Origin: Nymphaea colorata
Lineage: Eukaryota > Streptophyta > Magnoliopsida > Nymphaeales > Nymphaeaceae
NCBI RefSeq assembly: GCF_008831285.2
Contig: NC_045139.1
Coordinates: 22,178,412-22,242,411 of the forward strand
Reading direction: 5' to 3'
DNA: 64,000 nucleotides
Position 1 is the first letter of the stretch. Each line of letters opens with the position of its first letter. The translations under genes and the position numbers were made by a program. The notes below the pieces were generated by a model, which saw nothing but the letters and a program-made list of their open reading frames with translations, was not told where the DNA came from and ran no database searches. Below are positions 25,101-32,489 of this stretch, one piece after another.

Positions 25101-28100
25101 CCCTTTGTATGGTTTTTTGTTTATCTGTCTTCTTCCTTGAATGAATACTTGGGTTTGCATTGCCTTTAAAAGCTCTGCTTGCTTTGTCAACAACGTTGTG
25201 TGAAAGAGAAAGGCCAATTCTCATAACTATATTATTATGAACTGGCCATTCATTATGTTCTTCAATATCTTTTATTATAATGAGAACAAGGACATCACCC
25301 CTTTCCTTTCTTCATATATTTTTCAACCTTTAATTATATGATACAAAGGATTGCACATAAGAATACTGATAAACAAGAAGATTGAGTTTTCTATGACGCG
25401 TTACAATAATACTTCATAGGAAGCACTCGCAAAGCGAACCATTAGGGCTTCGTTCGCTGGGGGCTTTGCTTGTGACATGACATTGGGCTATGCTTTGAAT
25501 TGCATTAGGGCTTTGCTTAACAAAATGACATGACATTGCTTCCTTTACGAATTCCTTTAAGAGTCAAAGCACACACTTGAAAGCATAAGGTTTTGCTCGT
25601 GACACCAAGCAGCAGCACCCGAGCGGAGAGAGCAGCAGCTGGTAGCATACACGCGAGAGGGTTTTTTGAGAGCCTTTCCCCCATTTTGATCCCATCCCCA
25701 TGAAAGCGTGTTTGAAAGGCCCTCGTTCATTCAGTGAACCAGAACTCTCTCTTTCTGTTCTCCATTGCCCCTAATTACTTTCTAATTACGGCACATCGAA
25801 TTGGCATTGACTTACCCCAACATCTCTGCTTTTGAGCTCCTGGTATAAATTCTTGACGAATGCATTTTATTCATTTAGTATAGCCTACTTTCGAATTATA
25901 GCATCTGTTCTATATGGGTCTGTCGATTCAGATTGTCGATTCAGATCGACAAAATTTGTAGTTAATTAATTCATTTCCTAAAATAGATTCTAAAATTAGA
26001 ATTCACTTAGAACAAATAATAAATGTCATATACAACTGGTCATACAATCGTGGCCACATAGGTGTTTATTACGAAATATAATCTATACATTAGATGGTAC
26101 TCGACAAACAAATACCTGCTCCAATTGTTCAATTACAGGCATAGATTGTTGACCATAAAGTTTGATGAGGTGGCTGTACCTTGAACAGGAGGGTAAGAAT
26201 GAGTAAAATGAAAGGGACAGGGTGCCAGGTGTATGTGTATCCTTTAAACTTTTGAGTATTTGTCTGTCAATAATGTGCAGGTCATGCAAATGCATACAGA
26301 TTGTTTAATTAAGGCATATATCTACATGCACAGGTTGTTTACAATAACACATTAAATAATACCAAAACAATGCATTGATTGTTTAGAAGCACAAAAGGTC
26401 CTATGCATATATTTAACAAATTGCTAATGCATGCTGCATGCTGGGAGATGAAGAAGAATACATAGTTCCATACCTAAATTGAATTCATGTTTTCAGCACT
26501 GAAGATCCACTTCTGGAGGCTGAAATGCTACACTTCTTTCTCTTCTCTCATGCATGTAGGTAGGACATCAGAAGATTTTCCTTTTTATTCTTTCAAATAA
26601 GTTGCATTAGGTTTTCCAAATAATTCAAAATGTTTCATTGTTTCCTTTTTAATATTCGTCTATTTTTGTTTTTCAAAAATAGGCTGTTTATCGTTGAATT
26701 CCTATCACCAAGTTGCCTAGTCACCTGAATCTTTGCATATTGGCTTTTTTTTTTTTTTTTTGTTGATGCACAGAAGAACAAATCAAAACCTTAAATTTGT
26801 AAATATGGTTATGAATGGCTGCTGGTACACAAACTCATTCAAGTATTTGCGTGCAGTTTGTAAATCAGTATTCTCGCAAATCCTTGAGAGTTCTTGGAAG
26901 TGTTGGAGAGCCAATTAATCCAAGTGCATGGAGGTAAAATTTTTCATCTTTTCCCTTTCAAACGGGATCATCTTATTCACCTTACTTTGCATATAAACCA
27001 GAATCATGCATGTTAAGGTTTTAGCTAAAAGCAACTTTGCTCTGACCTTTCAGGTGGTTTTTCAATGTTGTTGGTGATGCACGGTGCCCAATATCAGATA
27101 CCTGGTGGCAAACAGAAACTGGGGGCTTTATGGTAACTAGCTGTCGAATCCTTTATGCATGGTTAGATGTAAAAGCAAGTATGAATTCCCATTAATTTCA
27201 ATTGTTCACATTATGATCAAGGATGCTGCAATAATTGTAGAGGGTAACTTAAGGACATATGTGACCAAGAAATGTTTTATTGGACATTTTATTACTGATT
27301 GTGCTAATATATTGTTCAAGAAATTCATTCAAATATTCTTTTTGTAGTTTATCTTGTATTGAGAAATGGCACGGTATATGCCTATATTGTCTCTCATGTC
27401 GCTGGTAGACATTAAGAAGTCAAACAATTTACAGTTGCCTTTTTCTTTGAGTTTGAGGAGAAACGGGAGGAAACTTCAGAAATTCTATGTGGTTTCATGC
27501 GTTAGTTAATTCCCAAGGCATTCTGTGAATTTAAGAAATGTATCTTTTTCATCTCACAGAATTTTTTTTTGGTGTCCATGGAGTTGATTACTGATGTTTA
27601 AACTATTCATTTAAATATGTCAATGACAAAAACGTTATGAACTTCAGTTCTGTTAAGCTTTTCTTATTAGAAACTTCTCTCAATGCATAATAAATATTAT
27701 GTTATATATGAAATATGAATAGAAGTACAATGTTTTTTTTTTTTTTTTTTTTACTTGTACTTTAAATATACAAAAAATGAGTTTTCACATTTGCAGTGGT
27801 GGCCTGCAGATATTGCCGTTGCCTGGTGCATGGCCTCAAAAGCCAGGTTCTGCAACATTTCCATTTTTCGGTGTACAGGTAGATTGGTTTTTACGCTGGA
27901 AACTGTCTCTAGCATACCTTTCCCTATTTGTTTTGCTTTATCAAATGGATGTTTCACGCTGTTTCAGCCTGTGATAGTGGATGAGAAGGGAAATGAAATT
28001 GAAGGAGAATGCAATGGTTATCTGTGCATAAAGAGGTCATGGCCTGGTGCTTTCAGAACTCTATATGGTGATCATGAAAGATACGAAACAACTTATTTTA

Positions 28101-29432
28101 AGCCTTTCCAGGGATATTATTTCACTGGTGATGGTTGTAGTAGGTAAGCCTTTCCGCCTTGTGGGGTCACCATTTTTAGATCTCTTTTCACCGTCATTCT
28201 GTCCACACTGAGATGTTGAACTGAAATCTGTTGCTTCCTGTAAGGGTGGTGGATCAGAATAATCTTTAAGGCTGTCACTGAGTTTTGTTACCTGACTGTT
28301 TGATAGGGACAAGGATGGTTATTACTGGCTGACTGGTAGGGTTGATGATGTCATTAACGTGAGGTAAATTCTGGTGCCTTCTGTTTGTTGTGATGCCAAG
28401 ATCTCTTAATGCCAGACATCCTAGCACGATGTTTATCAGGCATCCTACTGAATTTTGGTTTCTTGTATAGTGGACATCGTATCGGCACAGCAGAAGTAGA
28501 ATCTGCTCTTGTTTCACACCCACAATGCGCAGAAGCTGCCGTGGTTGGAGTTGAGCATGAAGTATTAACCATAACTGAATCAATGTTAACGATTCCTGGT
28601 CTCGCTTCTTGCTATGGCTTATTCTTTTTTGCTTGCATTTCAGGTCAAAGGCCAGGGAATTTATGCTTTTGTTACCTTAGTGGATGGTGTTCAATATAGC
28701 GAAGAGCTACGGAAAAGCTTAATTATGACCGTCAGAAGTCAGGTTTGGTTTTTCATACATGCTGGGCTTCCCCTTTCTTAGTGCAGTCAGGTTTCATCTC
28801 TTCCCGCATTCAAACCTCTGACCAGGAACTAAAACATTTCCTTAGAATGGTTGCCTCGTGGGACAACAGTTTTTTCCTGCGGTCAATCCTCTTTTTTTAT
28901 AATAATTCTTACAGGAGTCAAATAGGTTGTTGCACCTGAGCCTATTCTCAAAAAAGGAAAAAAACGAATGAAGTACACCATTTACGACGGGTTTGATGAC
29001 CTCAAAACATTTTCAGACGGTACAACGAGGCAACAAGATTGGTGAAATCATTAGAATAACTTCACTGTGCAACATATTTAGCGTAAAATTCAGAAAAAAG
29101 AAAAAGTTGGGGGGTGGAGAAACTGATGATGTCTGAATACCATAGCTCATCCTGTACCTTTTTCGGGCTATAAAAAGTGCGCGTAAATGAAGGCACATGG
29201 AACGCAAAATACACACATTTTCTGAACCAACGAGTTGGTGATGCAGATTGGAGCGTTCGCTGCTCCGGATGCAATTCATTGGGCTCCAGGTTTACCGAAG
29301 ACACGAAGTGGGAAGATAATGAGAAGGATCCTTAGGAAGATAGCATCGAGGCAACTAGAAGATCTTGGTGACACCAGCACGCTTGCCGACCCGGGTATCG
29401 TAGAGCAGTTAATTGCACTTATCGACCATTGA
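10827..29432 (+). CDS. ACS: acetyl-CoA synthetase (AMP-forming), 18 exons
   Basis: The gene encodes acetate-CoA ligase, which makes acetyl-CoA from acetate, ATP and CoA through an acetyl-AMP intermediate. In plants the family member is mainly plastidic. The exons, listed separately, join in frame to 2121 nt (706 aa plus stop). Visible motifs are the ATP-binding loop [10 protein letters not shown] (residues 322-331), DTWWQTETG (470-478), the hinge region [16 protein letters not shown] (570-585) and the C-terminal [11 protein letters not shown] with catalytic Lys668. The length fits plant ACS proteins. The start at 10827 lies just upstream of a segment (HLRHVESM) conserved in plant ACS; an in-frame ATG at 10674 could add a 51-residue extension. 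The C-terminus, LIALIDH, carries no peroxisomal SKL-type signal. No frameshift or stop was seen in any exon. Introns 6, 8 and 10 are filled with repeats. Function is known from the family; the exon structure is my reconstruction. Confidence 0.95.
11173..11316 (+). CDS. ACS: ACS exon 2 (residues 73-120)
   Basis: Acceptor TTTAG|TACATG and donor GAG|GTAAAG, phase 0. It encodes the substrate-independent N-terminal part with [16 protein letters not shown] and [10 protein letters not shown], conserved in ACS. Intron 1 is only 130 bp. Confidence 0.93.
11520..12330 (+). repeat. imperfect direct duplication inside ACS intron 2
   Basis: Two related stretches, about 11520-11825 and 12027-12330, repeat at an offset of roughly 505 bp. 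Shared landmarks include TATTTCTACTGCAGA at 11641 and 12145, GAACCATGTGT near 11737 and 12169, and a GACTGATGAC-like start. Most of intron 2 is therefore a decayed tandem duplication or two copies of one short repeat. Confidence 0.7.
12487..12642 (+). CDS. ACS: ACS exon 3 (residues 121-172)
   Basis: Acceptor CAACAG|TGGTTC and donor CAG|GTAGAT, phase 0. It contains [16 protein letters not shown] and [11 protein letters not shown], typical of the ACS N-terminal domain. It follows intron 2 (1.17 kb), which carries an internal duplication. Confidence 0.95.
12814..12936 (+). CDS. ACS: ACS exon 4 (residues 173-213)
   Basis: Acceptor CAACAG|TTGTCA and donor TCT|GTATGT, phase 0. It encodes [12 protein letters not shown]-type sequence (here [18 protein letters not shown]) ending in ARIGAVHS. 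Confidence 0.95.
13465..13633 (+). CDS. ACS: ACS exon 5 (residues 214-270)
   Basis: Acceptor TGTAG|GTTGTA and donor ATAG|GTAGGT; it ends one base into a codon. It encodes [15 protein letters not shown] followed by [16 protein letters not shown], conserved in ACS. Confidence 0.94.
14280..14362 (+). CDS. ACS: ACS exon 6 (residues 270-297)
   Basis: Acceptor GCTAG|ATGTTT completes the split Asp codon. It encodes [15 protein letters not shown] and ends MWWQ at donor CAG|GTTATT. It precedes the repeat-filled intron 6 (2884 bp). Confidence 0.92.
14940..15590. mobile_element. MITE-like element C1 in ACS intron 6
   Basis: The ends are GC-rich and full of GCACCC/GGGTGCG words, flanking an AT-rich core. 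The right end reads toward CCTATGTGAC. Its reverse complement matches the left part of the element at 16741-17054, so the two are copies of one family in opposite orientation within the same intron. No coding content. Confidence 0.55.
16741..17054. mobile_element. MITE-like element C2 in ACS intron 6
   Basis: It begins GTCACATCACATGGGTGTGG and ends GGCACACTGTGAC, so the outer GTCACA/TGTGAC form an inverted repeat. The ends carry the same GCACCC/GGGTGCG words as the element at 14940-15590, reversed. The core holds a long (AT)n tract. Confidence 0.55.
16833..16888. repeat. (AT)n microsatellite
   Basis: An uninterrupted AT dinucleotide run of about 28 units within the MITE-like element in intron 6. 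Confidence 0.95.
17247..17348 (+). CDS. ACS: ACS exon 7 (residues 298-331), ATP-binding loop
   Basis: Acceptor TTCAG|GATACG and donor AAAG|GTGAAC. It encodes [20 protein letters not shown], the Ser/Thr/Gly-rich nucleotide-binding signature of adenylate-forming enzymes. Confidence 0.96.
17428..17516 (+). CDS. ACS: ACS exon 8 (residues 332-361)
   Basis: Acceptor GAAG|GGTGTT and donor CTG|GTAAGT; it ends two bases into a Trp codon. It encodes [20 protein letters not shown]. Intron 7 is just 79 bp, while intron 8 is 3833 bp. Confidence 0.95.
17841..18491. mobile_element. hAT-type MITE D in ACS intron 8
   Basis: Terminal inverted repeats CTATGTTGTCAAGGCGCC and (reversed) TTATGTTGTTAAGGTCTCGC flank about 650 bp with subterminal GCCTAGGC words at both ends. 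It is bordered on both sides by GAAAAATT (17833-17840 and 18492-18499), an 8-bp target duplication as expected for hAT elements. The left border lies in a locally repetitive AT-rich stretch, so the duplication could be partly chance. No transposase frame. Confidence 0.65.
19077..19091 (+). repeat. poly-G run in a GA-rich tract
   Basis: Fifteen consecutive G within a purine-rich stretch (about 19020-19110) of ACS intron 8. Confidence 0.9.
19497..19561. repeat. (AT)n microsatellite in ACS intron 8
   Basis: Long AT dinucleotide run interrupted once by ACATACAT. Confidence 0.95.
20377..20550 (+). repeat. minisatellite of 56-60-bp units in ACS intron 8
   Basis: Three diverged units each contain GGTTTC, then an ACCGGTGAAA-like core, then GAGAGA. 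GGTTTC falls at 20381, 20437 and 20497. The run passes into a (GA)n stretch. It lies in a larger GA-rich segment (about 20240-20580) and gives long but meaningless open frames on both strands. Confidence 0.65.
21350..21440 (+). CDS. ACS: ACS exon 9 (residues 361-391)
   Basis: Acceptor TCTAG|GTGCAC completes the Trp codon. It encodes [20 protein letters not shown], strongly conserved in ACS, and ends VYEG at donor GGG|GTAACA. Confidence 0.95.
21842..21955 (+). CDS. ACS: ACS exon 10 (residues 392-429), GC donor
   Basis: Acceptor TTGCAG|GCACCA. It encodes [18 protein letters not shown] and [18 protein letters not shown]. Reading on past GAG gives non-family sequence, whereas the next conserved block ([10 protein letters not shown]) begins at 26857 in phase 0. 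The only boundary that fits is GAG|GCAAGA, a GC donor. A GT at 21948 gives the wrong phase. Confidence 0.85.
22019..22107. repeat. (CA)n and (AT)n microsatellites in ACS intron 10
   Basis: A (CA) run of about 12 units at 22019-22043 is followed by an (AT) run at 22071-22107, with ATATTGTTAACATTGTTA between them. Confidence 0.9.
22471..22800 (+). pseudogene. copia gag start relic with degenerate primer-binding site (intron 10)
   Basis: ATGAAATCAGAGCC at 22473 resembles the copia initiator-tRNA primer site TGGTATCAGAGC. About 130 bp on, the + strand encodes GSNYP, then with a frame change [16 protein letters not shown], the pattern of the copia gag N-terminus. The sequence before 22471 may be the matching LTR, but no second copy was found. 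It is a short, frame-broken fragment. Confidence 0.45.
22950..24085 (-). pseudogene. copia reverse transcriptase/RNase H relic (intron 10)
   Basis: Read on the minus strand, the segment holds copia RT-like pieces: [15 protein letters not shown] near 23790, and [18 protein letters not shown] near 23640 in a neighbouring frame. An LTR-like sequence with a CTTATAGG-type promoter end follows at about 22.97-23.2 kb. Many stops and frameshifts. It lies antisense to ACS inside intron 10. Confidence 0.55.
24119..24180. mobile_element. end fragment related to MITE D
   Basis: TATGTTGTTAAAAGTGTTAG followed by GCCTAAAGCCTAGGC resembles the TATGTTGTTAAGG ends and GCCTAGGC words of the MITE at 17841-18491. 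No opposite end was identified. Confidence 0.35.
24965..25330 (-). pseudogene. unrecognised coding-like relic in ACS intron 10
   Basis: Minus-strand translation from about 25310 gives [20 protein letters not shown], continuing in the same frame to [20 protein letters not shown]. One frameshift leads into a Lys/Glu-rich tail ([10 protein letters not shown]) ending STSSHE and TAG at about 24968. Low-complexity acidic tails ending in a stop look like a real protein C-terminus. I do not recognise the family. It may be a captured gene fragment or a transposon gene relic. Confidence 0.35.
26857..26933 (+). CDS. ACS: ACS exon 11 (residues 430-455)
   Basis: Acceptor GTGCAG|TTTGTA after the 4.9-kb intron 10. 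It encodes [20 protein letters not shown] and ends in a split Arg codon at donor GAG|GTAAAA. Confidence 0.94.
27054..27132 (+). CDS. ACS: ACS exon 12 (residues 455-481), WWQTETG motif
   Basis: Acceptor TTTCAG|GTGGTT and donor ATG|GTAACT. It encodes [19 protein letters not shown] then TETGGFM, the acyl-adenylate binding signature. Confidence 0.96.
27810..27878 (+). CDS. ACS: ACS exon 13 (residues 482-504)
   Basis: Acceptor CCTGCAG|ATATTG and donor CAG|GTAGAT, phase 0. It encodes [19 protein letters not shown] then FGVQ. A nearby alternative AG at 27796 would insert four residues absent from the family. Confidence 0.92.
27968..28143 (+). CDS. ACS: ACS exon 14 (residues 505-563)
   Basis: Acceptor TTTCAG|CCTGTG and donor TAG|GTAAGC. 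It encodes [19 protein letters not shown], then [16 protein letters not shown] and [10 protein letters not shown], a conserved block of the enzyme. Confidence 0.95.
28307..28363 (+). CDS. ACS: ACS exon 15 (residues 563-582), hinge
   Basis: Acceptor GATAG|GGACAA and donor GAG|GTAAAT. This short 57-nt exon encodes [18 protein letters not shown], the hinge between the large N-terminal domain and the mobile C-terminal domain. Confidence 0.95.
28471..28561 (+). CDS. ACS: ACS exon 16 (residues 582-612)
   Basis: Acceptor TATAG|TGGACA completes the Ser codon of [15 protein letters not shown]. It ends VGVEHE at donor GAA|GTATTA. It opens the mobile C-terminal domain. Confidence 0.94.
28644..28742 (+). 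CDS. ACS: ACS exon 17 (residues 613-645)
   Basis: Acceptor TTTCAG|GTCAAA and donor CAG|GTTTGG, phase 0. It encodes [20 protein letters not shown] then [12 protein letters not shown]. Confidence 0.94.
29247..29432 (+). CDS. ACS: ACS exon 18 (residues 646-706), catalytic Lys
   Basis: Acceptor ATGCAG|ATTGGA and stop TGA at 29430. It encodes [20 protein letters not shown], then [13 protein letters not shown] with the adenylation lysine (Lys668) that is the acetylation-controlled residue in bacterial homologues. The tail is LIALIDH. Confidence 0.96.
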   Translation: MGAFAAPDAIHWAPGLPKTRSGKIMRRILRKIASRQLEDLGDTSTLADPGIVEQLIALIDH

Positions 29433-29577
29433 ATCAACTTGTGCATTTTTTCTGTATCTGCTTCGTGTTTATATTCATTTTTAGATGTGCCGAACAATGT
29501 GGAGTTTTATGCTCGCTGAGCTTGTAATAAGGACTAAAAGTTCAATGTATTTACTTTAGCATAACTTTGCCAGTTGC

Positions 29578-29583
29578 AATAAA
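29578..29583 (+). terminator. candidate polyadenylation signal of ACS
   Basis: AATAAA occurs 146 nt after the stop codon. A TTGTAA-type upstream element lies at about 29522. The transcript end would be around 29.6 kb. Confidence 0.5.
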
Positions 29584-32480
29584 AAGTCCTGAGAGGGCAT
29601 TTTCAGCTATAAAAGAATGTCGAAACTTTATTTGGGTAATAGAAGGACAGTTTAATAATTGAATGACGCATGTAGTTACTTACATCCGGACATATTTGAT
29701 AATATTAGTGATGAGTTGATCATGATTTTTTTCAGAAAAAAAAGAAAGACGGGACTGATTTGATAGCAATAGGTATTTGATTTCTTTTAAACAAGTCAAG
29801 TCCTAATTCTTTATAAATTTCATTTTACTATATATTAATGCCTTTTGCTTAAAATTTCTGTTTTTTTTACTGCTTTTTTTTTTAGATGTAGTGAACTATG
29901 ATGAAAGAGATTGATGAAAATAAGGTTCATTGGCAAATAATTTGCAGTTTCATGAATAGGGTGGACGTTAAAAGTGACAAGTTCAAAATGGAAAGCTGAG
30001 CAATAAGCTTAATCGAGTAATTGTGCTTACCTACTACCTAGTCAGATTTCGGTAACCCAAGTAAAGTGGTAGTTCAAGAAATGATTTATTGACCAAGTAA
30101 CCAAACATCACCTCTCAAATATTAGGTGCGGTTGTAAATTCATCAAACATTATGCATGCTTGTAGGCAGAGTCTCATAGACCTCTACTTCTAATACGGAC
30201 TGTCAGCCTTCATGTTAAAAGTAGCAATCAGAAAACCACTGAATTTATGAACTCAAGTAAATGAATTGAAGTAAAAGGTGGTACTAACTTTTCTGTATTA
30301 GGTTAGATACACATTCTGCAACTAAAAGTTTTACAAAGAGATGCCCAATAAATGTGCATATAAACCAAGATACATGCAAGTCTTGAAGACTTTCATTTCA
30401 CCGCCAAAGTTTCACATTTGTTTAGCTTGAGTTAATCAAGAAAAATTGAAATAAGAACCCTATTTCATTAGTTATTTCCTTTTTCTTCTCCTCTTCCATT
30501 CATTGTTAGCATCTAGCCATTCATGGCAGGAGACAAAAAACATTATAAGGATACATAAAGCCACCAAGAGGAAATCATGGGGCCTCAATGCCTAATTGGA
30601 GGGTCCCCAAAGACACTGAAACAATGGACACTAGCCTAGAAAAAAAAAATTGAAAACTTGCCTCTACCATTATTGCAAGCTCCTCACATGGTTAAAAGGA
30701 GGAGACTGGGCCCCTTCTACTATAGTTGTTCTTACCATGACATCACTGAGACAATGGACTCCAGCCTACCAGAAAAATGAAAACTTATCTCTACACTTTT
30801 TGTAAGCCCCTCACGTGGTAGATGGATATCATCCAAGGCTAGGGTCATTAGCTTGCACTTTTAACATATCATCAACTTGAACTGCGACTTTCCTTCTTGG
30901 TGAACATGTATGCTTTCTAGAAGCTGGATCTCATATCCTGGTCTGGATTGAAAATTTGATCCAGTGTTGAAATTTAGAGAGCATTCTATTATAGATAGCA
31001 TATTGAAATATGAATTTGGATTTAGATTGAGATCTGAAATGAATATTCAGATTTAATAGATTGTGGATCATAGGTCCTATATTGGAATCATGCACTTGGA
31101 TTAAAATCCAAAATCCCGAGGGATTGTGAATCAGATTTCATAGACAGTCCAGATTGAAGATTTGGATAAAAAGATCTAAAATTGAATGGAATGAGGTGTG
31201 CCTTACCTAGGTCCCTCTGGGCTCAGTAGGTTTAGACCAAATTGTCTAGTAGGTGCAATGAGACTGGTTGTAGTGGGTTTAGCCATGACTGGGTTCAACA
31301 CGAGCGAACTAAGCTCTTACCAGATGGGCTTAGTTTGTTAGAACTGGGTTCAACTGAGCTCAGTTGACTCAAATTGGGTTCAATAGGTTCAGACCTAGAA
31401 GAAAGTAGAATTAGATGTTTTAATTTTGGGTCCTCAGGGGTATGCCCTAAGTTTGAGCCCAATTTTGGATGAGCCAGGCCTGTTCAGATAGCTGAGTTGG
31501 GTAGCAGAGCTTGCTCAGTTTTTTTAAAACTTCAATGTTTCAAGAAAACTTAACTCTCATATAATAAGTGCTAAAATATGACATCTGGAACAAGTTCCAA
31601 ACTGTCCATGTAAAATCACCACTTTGCTCTTCACACATTTTTAAAATTTGAAATATTTATTCTTGGAAACTAGGCCGTGTGGTGTATCACAGATTTGTTT
31701 CCTTTCCTTCTGGTGTGGTAAAAAATTCAATCTTCTAAATTGAGCAGCCTTAGTGGTACTAAAACAATAGTAAACTAATAGAGTCGTATAGAAAACTAAG
31801 GAAATTGGACTCTGAAAAGGTTTCTGGTGGAGTTTCTTCTAGTAAGCTGAAGGAATTGTCAAAAGTGACACAAGTGACTAAAAGAATAAGATGGATGAGC
31901 CTAGTGATTCAATAATAGTGGATTGAGCTGCTTCTGAAGCATTTAAGCTCAATCTAAACTTGGTGAAACTAATTGAAAAATACAACCTAAGTTGATCATA
32001 CTAGGTTGAGTTGGAAATGAAATTAGGGTTTCACTTACTAAAATGAGAATCATACTAATATGGTTTTACTAGCTTTAAGCCAATACTAGGTGCCGATTAC
32101 TCAAGAGGAAGTAAGTGCAAATTAAGCTGGCTGTAATAAGTTTGATTTGATGTTTTAATTAGGAATAAGGAGGCAGAGTTGAGCCATAATTGGATCATTT
32201 TTTCTAAAGTAGAACTTTTTCAGCTCAATTAAGGTAATTCAGACTGAATTGGGGAGTCATGAGCTGAAAATAACTATTTTTCAAGCTAAATTGGGCTTAG
32301 AGCCTTCCTAATTATGGTGGAATTGTCCTAAACTGGTTGGTTTCTATGGTTTCCTAATAGTTGACTAAGAAGCAGAGGACAAAATAGTAAAAAATGATTG
32401 GCAGCCACTAGGTGGCTGAAGACAATTTAACTAGATAAATTGCAAGGAATTGATTTGCTCGAATCTGAATCTCAGTTCCT
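29584..32480. other. intergenic sequence downstream of ACS
   Basis: No gene recognised. At 30.93-31.20 kb words of the type GATTTGGAT and AGATCTGAAAT recur irregularly. At 31.2-31.4 kb TGGGTTCAA recurs. Both look like decayed repeats without a clear unit. Confidence 0.4.
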
Positions 32481-32489
32481 CTCAATTTT

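Noticed and set aside
27796-27799. Alternative acceptor (TTGCAG) 13 bp before ACS exon 13
   Set aside because: It shifts the phase and inserts non-family residues; the CCTGCAG at 27809 fits exactly.
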